From assembly GCF_014905115.1 (NCBI RefSeq), contig NZ_CP041235.1, positions 1,426,001 to 1,490,000 of the forward strand: a stretch of DNA of 64,000 nt, given 5' to 3'. Shown in pieces: positions 9,125 to 16,574 of this stretch. The notes beneath the pieces were generated by a model. The model had not been told where the DNA came from and ran no database searches. It was given only the letters and a program-made list of their open reading frames with translations. This stretch comes from Sulfurimonas sediminis (GTDB lineage: Bacteria; Campylobacterota; Campylobacteria; Campylobacterales; Sulfurimonadaceae). Numbering within the stretch: position 1 is the stretch's first letter; every line of letters begins with the position of its first letter. The translations under genes and the position numbers were made by a program.

Positions 9125-9464
9125 TAGCAATTATAAAAGAGGGGATATTGTTGTTGTAAACCTTAATCCTAAAAAAGGACATGAAGTAGGGAAAATCAAG
9201 CCTGCTGTTATTATCTCGGGAGAGGATGAAAACAGCATTCTTATACTGTTTATACTCATGCCCCTCTCAACTGATCTTATTGAAGATATGTCGCCATATA
9301 GAATTCGCATAACTCAGCGCGATAAATTACAACAGGATTCAGATATACTTATTAATCAAGTGAGAAGCCTCTCCAAACAAAGAATTGGCAAAAAGATTGC
9401 AACACTTACAAAAAATGAATATGAGCTGGTCATTCAATCTCTTTGTAAAAACTTCACTTCTTAA
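9114..9464 (+). CDS. MazF/PemK-family endoribonuclease toxin
   Basis: 116 aa from the ATG at 9114 (another ATG at 9111). Begins NYKRGDIVVVNLNPKKGHEVGKIKPAVII, the characteristic PemK/MazF N-terminus with the conserved RGD and the GHE-x-G-K-x-(K/R)-P-A loop, and continues with the LINQVRSLSKQRIGK strand. These toxins cleave mRNA at short sequence motifs. Intact and full length although its antitoxin frame carries a stop. Confidence 0.9.
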   Translation: MDSNSNYKRGDIVVVNLNPKKGHEVGKIKPAVIISGEDENSILILFILMPLSTDLIEDMSPYRIRITQRDKLQQDSDILINQVRSLSKQRIGKKIATLTKNEYELVIQSLCKNFTS

Positions 9465-9543
9465 AATTACACTGATATGATGAAAAATCTGGCAAAATGC
9501 CATATTTTATACAATTGAAGCAGATATTTTATATGATGTCAGT

Positions 9544-9598
9544 GTCAGTTGACAATTATCTGGGACGAAGTTCGCGTTCCTCATCTGTCCCAACTGAC
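9544..9598. repeat. Imperfect intergenic palindrome downstream of mazF-like gene
   Basis: GTCAGTTG (9544-9551) pairs with CAACTGAC (9591-9598), and an inner GGGAC (9562-9566) pairs with GTCCC; the left arm carries a 10-nt interruption between its two blocks. The stretch is more GC-rich than its surroundings. It could be a terminator, a REP-like unit, or the edge of the island. No U tract follows directly. Confidence 0.5.
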
Positions 9599-9642
9599 TC
9601 AAGTTATAACATATTTTAAAAAATAAACAAAAAGAAAAAATT

Positions 9643-10989
9643 ATGGCTAAGAAAAAAGTACTCTTTGAATGTCAACACTGTGGACTCACAACACCTAAAT
9701 GGATGGGAAAATGTACCAACTGCGGTGCCTGGGACAGTTTTGTTGAATTAAACGAGCATCAGCAAGAAGTTGTCAAACAGACAAAATCAACGACATCATC
9801 ATCGGCTAAGGCTGTCAGTATAAATGACATTGTGGAAGAAGAAGTTTATAGATTTTCTTCACTCGATGATGAACTTGACAATGTTTTAGGCGGCGGTATT
9901 GTTCCCGGTTCGCTTACGCTCATTGGAGGAAGTCCGGGTGTTGGCAAATCAACCCTGCTACTTAAAGTAGGTTCAAACATTGCATCAACAGGCAAAGACG
10001 TCCTTTATGTTACAGGTGAAGAATCAGCCGGACAGATAAAACTGCGTGCAAACCGTCTCAAATCCAACCATGATTCACTCTACCTTTTAAGTGAGATACG
10101 ACTTGAACAGATTTTGGTTGAGCTTGAACACAGAAAGTATGATTTTTTGATTATTGATTCTATTCAGACTATTTATTCTGAAAACATTAGCTCTGCTCCG
10201 GGAAGTGTTACACAGGTGCGCCAAATAACCTTTGAATTGATGCGTATTGCCAAAGAAAAAGATATAGCCATTTTCATTATCGGGCATATTACAAAAGAAG
10301 GCTCTATTGCCGGTCCCCGTGTTTTGGAACATATGGTTGACACCGTTTTGTATTTTGAAGGGGATTCTTCTCAGGAGCTGAGAATTTTACGAGGTTTTAA
10401 AAACCGTTTTGGGGCAACAAGCGAAATAGGCGTTTTCGAGATGAAAGCCGAAGGACTTGTGAGTGCCACAGACATTGCTTCGCGCTTTTTTAACCGTAAC
10501 TCTTCTCAAAGCGGTTCTGCACTTACTGTCATTATGGAAGGTTCGCGTCCAATTATTTTAGAAGTACAGGCACTTGTTTCAGAGTCACACACACCAAATG
10601 CCAAGAGACAGGCAACCGGATTTGACAACAACCGTCTTAACATGCTTTTGGCTTTGCTTGAGCGAAAACTGGAGATTCCTCTTTCAGGGTATGATGTTTT
10701 CATAAATATAACAGGCGGGATAAAAATCACCGAAACAGCGGCAGATTTAGCCATACTTGCCGCAATTATCAGCAGTTTTCGTGACCGTGCTATCTCCAAA
10801 GAGACAATTTTTATCGGCGAAGTCTCTCTCGTTGGTGATGTACGAGAAGTATACGCCCTTGATGCAAGGCTCAAAGAGGCAAGAATGCAAAATATCACCA
10901 AGGCACTTGTCTCTAAAAAACCGCTTGAAAAGACAAGTATCAAAACATTTATAGTCGATGAAGTAACAAAACTTTTGGAGTGGTATTAA
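9643..10989 (+). CDS. radA: DNA repair protein RadA
   Basis: 448 aa, RecA-related branch-migration helicase acting in recombinational repair. The N-terminal zinc finger is C-x2-C...C-x2-C (CQHCGLTTPKWMGKCTNCG), Walker A is GGSPGVGKSTLL, the RadA-specific KNRFG motif appears in GFKNRFGATSEIG, and a Lon-protease-like C-terminal domain contains GGIKITETAADLAI. Full length, on its own after the TA island. Confidence 0.97.
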   Translation: MAKKKVLFECQHCGLTTPKWMGKCTNCGAWDSFVELNEHQQEVVKQTKSTTSSSAKAVSINDIVEEEVYRFSSLDDELDNVLGGGIVPGSLTLIGGSPGVGKSTLLLKVGSNIASTGKDVLYVTGEESAGQIKLRANRLKSNHDSLYLLSEIRLEQILVELEHRKYDFLIIDSIQTIYSENISSAPGSVTQVRQITFELMRIAKEKDIAIFIIGHITKEGSIAGPRVLEHMVDTVLYFEGDSSQELRILRGFKNRFGATSEIGVFEMKAEGLVSATDIASRFFNRNSSQSGSALTVIMEGSRPIILEVQALVSESHTPNAKRQATGFDNNRLNMLLALLERKLEIPLSGYDVFINITGGIKITETAADLAILAAIISSFRDRAISKETIFIGEVSLVGDVREVYALDARLKEARMQNITKALVSKKPLEKTSIKTFIVDEVTKLLEWY

Positions 10990-11027
10990 ATTATACATTT
11001 TAAAGTTATATTTGCATAATTTCGTTG

Positions 11028-11033
11028 TATAAT
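11028..11033 (+). promoter_or_regulatory. Putative sigma70 -10 box
   Basis: TATAAT 27 nt before the ATG at 11060, in an AT-rich 70-bp gap after radA. Confidence 0.4.
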
Positions 11034-11059
11034 AACGCTATATTTTTAAAAGGCAAAAA

Positions 11060-11320
11060 ATGATAGATGCAGAGTTTAGAAGCGAAGAACGATTTTCAAG
11101 ATTGTCACTGGCTTACGAATGTGCGAAAGAAAAAGATGATGTATGTGCAAAAATAGAATCAATAATCAATAAGTATGCTTTCAAGCCTGACACATATACA
11201 ACAAAAGTCGCTAACGGAAAAGAAGTTTTGGTGATTGAGTTTCATGATGACTGTAATCGTGAAGCCGGACCGATTTTTGAAGAAATAATCAAGTCTCTTG
11301 ATGTTAAAGTTATTAACTGA
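11060..11320 (+). CDS. Small conserved hypothetical protein
   Basis: 86 aa, soluble, no recognised domain. Acidic, with two cysteines close to the N-terminus (ECAKEKDDVCAK) and one near the C-terminus in FHDDCNREAGP. No signal peptide or membrane segment. It sits between radA and fliL with its own putative -10 box and a ribosome-binding region (AAAAGGCAAAAA). Function not inferred. Confidence 0.6.
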   Translation: MIDAEFRSEERFSRLSLAYECAKEKDDVCAKIESIINKYAFKPDTYTTKVANGKEVLVIEFHDDCNREAGPIFEEIIKSLDVKVIN

Positions 11321-11384
11321 AAATAAAAATAATTATTTTTCTGATATACTAACAAAAATAAAACTGTAATTTCAAGGAAGAAAT

Positions 11385-11942
11385 ATGGCTGAAGAAAAAG
11401 AAACCGAAGAATCCGCACCCGTAGAAAAAAAATCCAGCAATATGCTGATGATTATTATCATCGTTGTTTTGATTCTTATCATAATCATAGGTGCCGTAGT
11501 TGCCTTTTTGTTAATGGGTTCAGATGAAGAAGCAGCAGTCAACAACGCTCCTCAGGCACAGGAAAGAGTGGCAGATACACGCACAAGCAGAAAGAGTGTA
11601 TCCAGCGCTTCATTTGACAACAACAGAAAACTGAGTGATATCGGTGTCTTGTATCCGCTAGACACTTTTACAGTGAATTTAAAAAGTGATTCCGGAAGAA
11701 GATATCTCAAAGCAACAATGTCTTTAGAACTTGATTCTCCCGAACTCAGTCATGAACTTGACTCAAAAGCACCGGTACTTCGAGACAGAATTATTCGAAT
11801 ACTCAGTTCTAAAACTTTAGAAGAAATCTCTTCCAAAAAAGGCAAACAAAAAGTTTCACAACAAATTATGGATACTCTGAACTCTATGATTACTGACGGA
11901 AAAATACAAGGTATCTATTTTACTGAATTTGTCATTCAATAA
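11385..11942 (+). CDS. fliL: Flagellar basal body-associated protein FliL
   Basis: 185 aa. A charged cytoplasmic start (EEKETEESAPVEKKSS) is followed by one membrane helix (about 20-46), a low-complexity linker, and the periplasmic FliL domain from about residue 85 (IGVLYPLDTFTVNLKSDSGRRYLKATMSLEL) to VSQQIMDTLNSMITDGKIQGIYFTEFVIQ. FliL associates with stators and supports torque. AAGGAAG precedes the ATG. acpS starts 3 bp downstream, so the two may be co-transcribed although functionally unrelated. Confidence 0.92.
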   Translation: MAEEKETEESAPVEKKSSNMLMIIIIVVLILIIIIGAVVAFLLMGSDEEAAVNNAPQAQERVADTRTSRKSVSSASFDNNRKLSDIGVLYPLDTFTVNLKSDSGRRYLKATMSLELDSPELSHELDSKAPVLRDRIIRILSSKTLEEISSKKGKQKVSQQIMDTLNSMITDGKIQGIYFTEFVIQ

Positions 11943-11945
11943 TTA

Positions 11946-12329
11946 ATGATTGGTATAGACATCATAAAAGCATCGCGTATGCAGCATCTCATGGAGCGTT
12001 TTGGCGACAAAGGGCTTCGCAGATTTCTGTTAGAAGATGAGATCAGACTTATAAAGTCCTATAAAACAGCAGCCGGATTCTGGGCTGCAAAAGAGGCATT
12101 TTCCAAAGCACTGGGAACAGGTATAGGCGCAGAGTGTTCCTTTTTTGATATAAAGATTTACAAATCAGAAAAAGGCGCTCCGCTTTTTGCACTTTCAAAA
12201 AAGATCATTGAAAAATTTAAGATTATTGATGCTGCTTTATCCATTACACACGATGGAGACTATGCAATCAGTGTTGTCAGCATAGAGTCTTTAGACTCAT
12301 CCTCCTCCGACAAAATCAAGCAGTTCTAG
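11946..12329 (+). CDS. acpS: Holo-[acyl-carrier-protein] synthase
   Basis: 127 aa. Transfers the phosphopantetheine arm of CoA to ACP. Conserved motifs: N-terminal MIGIDIIKASRM with the metal-binding Asp, and FWAAKEAFSKALGTGI. The 3' end overlaps the convergent thiS by 33 bp. Confidence 0.95.
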   Translation: MIGIDIIKASRMQHLMERFGDKGLRRFLLEDEIRLIKSYKTAAGFWAAKEAFSKALGTGIGAECSFFDIKIYKSEKGAPLFALSKKIIEKFKIIDAALSITHDGDYAISVVSIESLDSSSSDKIKQF

Positions 12330-12497
12330 TTTATCATTATCTTTTAAAACTTTTCTGTCCCATTCATCCTGCTTGACTATTTCCATATTTACTGCCGCAG
12401 CCATCACTTTATCAACCAAAGCAAGCTCTTTTAGAATTTCCAAAAGCGTTACTCCGTCTTGAAAGACTTTACTGTTTCCATTTACTATTATTGTCAT
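12297..12497 (-). CDS. thiS: Sulfur carrier protein ThiS
   Basis: 66 aa beta-grasp protein that carries thiocarboxylate sulfur for thiamine thiazole synthesis. It starts MTIIVNGNSKVFQDGVTLLEIL and ends in the essential diglycine (LLDFVGGG). It stands alone; thiG and thiF are not in the window. Overlaps acpS tail to tail. A palindromic repeat element begins 24 bp upstream of its start. Confidence 0.9.
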   Translation of the reverse strand: MTIIVNGNSKVFQDGVTLLEILKELALVDKVMAAAVNMEIVKQDEWDRKVLKDNDKLELLDFVGGG

Positions 12498-12520
12498 TCA
12501 TATTTCCCGTTTCTATTTTT

Positions 12521-12676
12521 AGAGGTGCCCTTCATTGCCATTAAGTTAAGCATTTATTTGGAACCGGTACTTTAGTGCCGGCTGAGAGTGGCAAGACTAT
12601 TGCAACAGCCGGCACTAAAGTACCGGTTCCGAGAAAGCATTAATTTTCTTAACTTAATGGCATTAGAGGTGCCCTT
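12521..12676. repeat. Palindromic repeat element flanked by AGAGGTGCCCTT direct repeats
   Basis: About 156 bp. From outside in: direct repeats TAGAGGTGCCCTT at 12520-12532 and 12664-12676; an outer 15-bp inverted repeat (TGCCATTAAGTTAAG at 12536-12550 against its complement at 12648-12662); and an inner perfect 25-bp inverted repeat (12560-12584 against 12606-12630) built on GGAACCGGTACTTTAGTGCC, with a 21-nt loop. The inner arm recurs at 21385 and 47865, and the flanking 13-mer occurs alone at 61690. No coding capacity. Probably a REP/MITE-like element; the strong hairpin could also terminate transcripts. Confidence 0.8.
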
Positions 12677-12723
12677 TATATAATTGTAGCAATTTTACTT
12701 GAATATCAGTGTAATATTGCACA

Positions 12724-13221
12724 TTATAATTGAGAAATATACTCTGCCAAAGCTTTTATGTCAGCATCGGAAAGTTTTGCAGCCTGTCCTTTCATCACAG
12801 CTTTCATAGCTCCGCCGTATGTCCCGTCTTTATATCCTTTGAGTGCTGTTATAATTTTTGTTTCACTCCATCCTTTGATAATTTGAGATTTACCCAAAGC
12901 TTTTTTCTCAGCATTCGCACCGTGACAGCTTGAACAAGCAGTAAAAAGTTTTGCACCGTCAACTTTCACGGCCTCTTTTACTTGGGCAACCGTTGTTTTT
13001 TTTGCCTTTGCAACCGTTGTTTCCGTCTTTTTAGTTATATCTGCTGCTGTAGTATTTACTTCTACCGCTACAGGTTTACTCGGTGTTGTCTCTTTCACAC
13101 TTGATACTGTCTCTTTCACACTTTGCGGTGCCTGAACTTCCTGTGCACTTTTTTGTGAGCCTTTTTCATTGCTGCACCCGACAATCAACACTGCCAGTAC
13201 AACTGATAATACTATCTTCAT
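12724..13221 (-). CDS. Class I c-type cytochrome lipoprotein
   Basis: 165 aa. Lipobox at VLIVGC16, then a long Ser/Thr/Lys/Val-rich linker (about 20-88) that probably spans periplasmic distance, then a compact cytochrome c domain with C96-S-S-C99-H100 and a likely axial Met143 in GGAMKAVMKGQ, ending DADIKALAEYISQL. A membrane-tethered small electron carrier of the c553 type is the best description; the partner oxidase or reductase is not in the window. Single gene. Confidence 0.88.
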   Translation of the reverse strand: MKIVLSVVLAVLIVGCSNEKGSQKSAQEVQAPQSVKETVSSVKETTPSKPVAVEVNTTAADITKKTETTVAKAKKTTVAQVKEAVKVDGAKLFTACSSCHGANAEKKALGKSQIIKGWSETKIITALKGYKDGTYGGAMKAVMKGQAAKLSDADIKALAEYISQL

Positions 13222-13284
13222 TTTCTTCTTCCTTAATTGTTTATTAGTTATTGTACAGTATAATAACTTTAATTTAATAAAGCG

Positions 13285-14439
13285 ATGACAAATATGAATT
13301 TTGAACCCTATCCATTTGAAAAACTAACAAATTTACTTGAAAATATACAACCCGACAAAAACCACACTCCGGCTGTCCTGACAATAGGCGAACCCCAGTT
13401 TGAAACCCCTGATTTTATACAAAAAGCGCTCTGTGACAATGCTTCTCTACTCAAAAAGTATCCAAAAACAACCGGCGAGACTGTTTTGCGTGAAGCACAA
13501 AGAAATTTTATAAGCAGACGCTTCGGTGTCAGTTTGAAAGATGAGGAGATTATTCCTACATTCGGAACAAGAGAAGTACTGTTTAACTTCCCGCAGTTTT
13601 TGCTTTTTGATATTGAAAAGTCTGTTATAGCCTACACAAATCCTTTTTATCAGATATACGAAGGGGCGGCAACGGCAACACGTTCAAAAGTCATCCATCT
13701 GAATTTGGATGAAAAAAACAACTTCAAACCTGACATAAATGAGAGTGAATTGGGCAGTTGCGATTTGGTTATACTGAACTTTCCAAACAATCCTACAACT
13801 GCTACACTTGGACTTGAAGAACTGGGAGAGTGGGTAAAACTGGCACTCAAATATGATTTTGTCCTCCTAAATGATGAATGCTACAGCGAGATATATACAG
13901 ACAAGCCGATTCCTTCTCTGCTTGAAGCTTCTTTACATGTAAACAATGACAGTTTTAAAAATGTTTTAGTCATTAATTCCATTTCAAAACGCTCTTGCGC
14001 ACCGGGTCTGCGTTCAGGCTTTATCGCCGGCGATGCGACAATCCTGGGAGAATATATGAAGTACAGAACCTATATAGGCTGCGCCATACCTCTGCCACTG
14101 CAACACGCAGCAGCCGAAGCATGGAATGATGAAGAACATGTAGCAAAATCAAGAGCTGTTTATAAAGAAAATTTTGAAATTGCACAGAAAATATTGGGAA
14201 CACAAATTCCTGATGCGACATTTTACTTATGGATAAAAGTCGGTGATGCACTTGCATTTACACAAAAGCTTTACAAAAACTATAATGTCAAAGTACTCCC
14301 GGGTGAGTTTCTCGCAAGAGAAGATGCAGAAGGTGAAAATCCCGGTAAAGGTTTTATTCGTATCGCTCTGGTTGAGAGTCCGAAAAAAACAAAAGATGCA
14401 CTACTAAAAATCAAGGAATGTTTACATGAGCAAAGATAA
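13285..14439 (+). CDS. PLP-dependent class I/II aminotransferase, DapC/DapL-like
   Basis: 384 aa. Fold-type I aminotransferase: substrate loop NFPNNPTTATLG, YSEIY, and the Schiff-base lysine in NSISKRSCAPGLRSGFIAG. The overall pattern resembles succinyldiaminopimelate or related aminotransferases that supply lysine and peptidoglycan precursors; being upstream of murC in an overlapping run agrees, but the substrate is inferred. A TATAAT box at 13259-13264 is close upstream. ATG at 13294 is an alternative start. Contains one TTACATGTAA (13933). Confidence 0.82.
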   Translation: MTNMNFEPYPFEKLTNLLENIQPDKNHTPAVLTIGEPQFETPDFIQKALCDNASLLKKYPKTTGETVLREAQRNFISRRFGVSLKDEEIIPTFGTREVLFNFPQFLLFDIEKSVIAYTNPFYQIYEGAATATRSKVIHLNLDEKNNFKPDINESELGSCDLVILNFPNNPTTATLGLEELGEWVKLALKYDFVLLNDECYSEIYTDKPIPSLLEASLHVNNDSFKNVLVINSISKRSCAPGLRSGFIAGDATILGEYMKYRTYIGCAIPLPLQHAAAEAWNDEEHVAKSRAVYKENFEIAQKILGTQIPDATFYLWIKVGDALAFTQKLYKNYNVKVLPGEFLAREDAEGENPGKGFIRIALVESPKKTKDALLKIKECLHEQR

Positions 14440-14935
14440 AGAGTTAAAAGAAAAAGTTTTAAAAGCCCAACAAGAGGGTGATATAGCCTCATTATATGTG
14501 CTGGAACAACAGGCACATGATACATTTGATGAAGATGCACTTCAAGGTTTTTATGCAAATATTCTTGATCTGGCATTTGAACGTCTCACACAAACACTAG
14601 AAGAACACACAAAGATGGATATGAATGAAGTGCAGGATTTTGCGACGCTCCGTGCCTTGTATGAGTATGCAATAGAACACTACTCAGCAGGAAAGACACA
14701 GGATGCGGCTGCACTTTTTGAGGTACTGAGCGGGCTGAGTAATGATGAGAAATTTTCTGCTGCTTTAAAACTGCACTGGATGGCGGCTCAGGAAAAAATT
14801 TCTTTTGACGATTTTTTAGACAAAATTGCAGACATTGAAGCAACACAAAGAGCAGGTACTTTTTACATCAGTGAGTTTCAATCTGAGGCACAGAAGTTGC
14901 TTGACAACTTGAAATACAAAGGCAAAAAAGCATGA
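14426..14935 (+). CDS. Conserved hypothetical protein upstream of murC
   Basis: 169 aa, soluble, acidic, predicted all-helical; no domain recognised. Alternating helices such as FYANILDLAFERLTQTLEEH and LYEYAIEHYSAGKTQDAAALFEVLSGL resemble TPR-like repeats (YSAGKTQDAAALFEVL is TPR-like). The start overlaps the aminotransferase by 14 bp and the end overlaps murC by 4 bp, so it is translationally coupled on both sides. A role near cell-wall precursor synthesis is suggested only by position. Confidence 0.65.
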   Translation: MSKDKELKEKVLKAQQEGDIASLYVLEQQAHDTFDEDALQGFYANILDLAFERLTQTLEEHTKMDMNEVQDFATLRALYEYAIEHYSAGKTQDAAALFEVLSGLSNDEKFSAALKLHWMAAQEKISFDDFLDKIADIEATQRAGTFYISEFQSEAQKLLDNLKYKGKKA

Positions 14936-16245
14936 AAATTCATTTTATCGGAATCGGTGGTATAGGCATCTCAGGACTTGCACAATACATGCATTTCAAG
15001 GGTCATGAAGTAAGCGGCTCAGATATCAAAGAGACTGTCATTACCAAAAAACTGCGCGACCTCGGTTTACATGTAACCATACCCCACTCCAGGGATGCCA
15101 TTACAAACCATGACCTGGTTGTACACTCTGCGATTATCCGTCCTGACAATCCTGAAATTATTGCAGCAAAGGAAAAAGGCATAGAAGTGCTTGCCCGCCG
15201 TGAAGCATTGCCAAAAATTCTGCAGGACAAAAAGGTATATTCTGTTGCGGGAGCACACGGAAAAAGTACCACAACAGCTATTCTTGCCGCTATTATGAGC
15301 GGTTCTGCAATCATCGGTGCGGAATCCAAAGAGTTTGGCTCAAATGTCCGTTATGATGCAACAAATGATGTCATGATTTTTGAAGCTGATGAAAGTGACG
15401 GAAGCTTTATAAATTCAAACCCGCATTGTGCCATCGTCATCAATGCAGAACCTGAGCATATGGAGTATTATGACTATAATTATGAAAGATTTTACGACTC
15501 TTACAAAACCTTCATAAACCTTGCACCACTCAAAGTTTTAAATGCCGAAGACCCGTTTTTGGCAACACTCATCAATGAAATTGAAGCCGAGTGGCTTTAT
15601 CCCAGCAAAGATATTCAAAACATAGAATTTGTTCTCATAAACAATCAGCCCCATACCCGTTTTACTTTTCGTGATTTTGGCAGTTTTGATGTCTGGGGAT
15701 TTGGCAAGCATATCGCCATTGATGCCTCCCTTGCCATACTTGCAGCACATAAATCTATGTCCATAGAAGATATTCGCAAAAACATCTTACATTTCAAAGG
15801 CATTAAAAAACGTTTTGATATTGTCGGGTTTGAGCATGACAGTGTCATTATAGACGATTACGGACACCATCCGACAGAGATAAAAGCCACTTTTGAATCA
15901 GTCAAAGAGTATGCTATGCTCAAAGGGTTTGACAAGATTACAGCCATCTGGCAGCCACACAAATACTCAAGAACCATTGACAACCTCGAAGAATTCATCA
16001 AATGCTTTGACGGAGCAGCCGAGCTTATCATCCTCCCCGTATGGGCAGCAGGAGAAGCACCGCGAGATATTGATTTTCAAGAAAATTTCAAACACTACAA
16101 CCTGACGATGGCGGACAAAATATCCCGCAGTAACAATACTATAAAAGTGATAAAAGACAATAAAGACCTGGAAACACTCGACAAAGGTCTCATTATAGGC
16201 TTTGGTGCCGGTGATATTACCTATCAGATCAGAGGAATCGCCTAA
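14932..16245 (+). CDS. murC: UDP-N-acetylmuramate--L-alanine ligase
   Basis: 437 aa. Adds L-Ala to UDP-MurNAc in peptidoglycan synthesis. The N-terminal Rossmann motif is IHFIGIGGIGISGLAQYM, the ATP loop is GAHGKSTTT, and EADESDGSF and the HHPTEI motif of Mur ligases are present (YGHHPTEIKAT). Overlaps both neighbours by 1-4 bp. Confidence 0.96.
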   Translation: MKIHFIGIGGIGISGLAQYMHFKGHEVSGSDIKETVITKKLRDLGLHVTIPHSRDAITNHDLVVHSAIIRPDNPEIIAAKEKGIEVLARREALPKILQDKKVYSVAGAHGKSTTTAILAAIMSGSAIIGAESKEFGSNVRYDATNDVMIFEADESDGSFINSNPHCAIVINAEPEHMEYYDYNYERFYDSYKTFINLAPLKVLNAEDPFLATLINEIEAEWLYPSKDIQNIEFVLINNQPHTRFTFRDFGSFDVWGFGKHIAIDASLAILAAHKSMSIEDIRKNILHFKGIKKRFDIVGFEHDSVIIDDYGHHPTEIKATFESVKEYAMLKGFDKITAIWQPHKYSRTIDNLEEFIKCFDGAAELIILPVWAAGEAPRDIDFQENFKHYNLTMADKISRSNNTIKVIKDNKDLETLDKGLIIGFGAGDITYQIRGIA

Positions 16246-16574
16246 TGGCATATATTTACGGCCTAATAATAGTAGCTCTTTTATTTGCGGCACTGCACTA
16301 TTTTACAGAACTGAGCAACTCTCAAAAACTTCTTATCGGAGCTGTATTGCTCTTTATCATACTCGGTGCCGTTGCCTACAACAAATACAATCAGGCACAA
16401 AGAGACAAAATGCTCAATGCAATTGTAAAATACAAACAGGGCAAAACCATTATATGTAACGGTGTCGATGTCAATGCAGACATATACTCCCTCAGTACAG
16501 GAACCTACACCTTCATAGGCAAAAAGAACACACCCCACTATGCAGAGATGATAAGTGCAGACAGTTGTGAATAA
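16245..16574 (+). CDS. Hypothetical protein with two N-terminal membrane segments
   Basis: 109 aa. Hydrophobic stretches at about 2-20 (YIYGLIIVALLFAALHYF) and 28-46 (LLIGAVLLFIILGAVAYNKY), then a polar domain with cysteines in KTIICNGVDVN and ADSCE. No family recognised. The start codon overlaps the murC stop (1 nt) and its end overlaps mutS2 by about 20 bp, so it is part of the coupled operon. Confidence 0.65.
   Translation: MAYIYGLIIVALLFAALHYFTELSNSQKLLIGAVLLFIILGAVAYNKYNQAQRDKMLNAIVKYKQGKTIICNGVDVNADIYSLSTGTYTFIGKKNTPHYAEMISADSCE

Noticed and set aside
12297-12329. Overlap of acpS and thiS as annotation error
   Set aside because: Both proteins have complete, conserved C-termini (ThiS diglycine), so a 33-bp convergent overlap is real.
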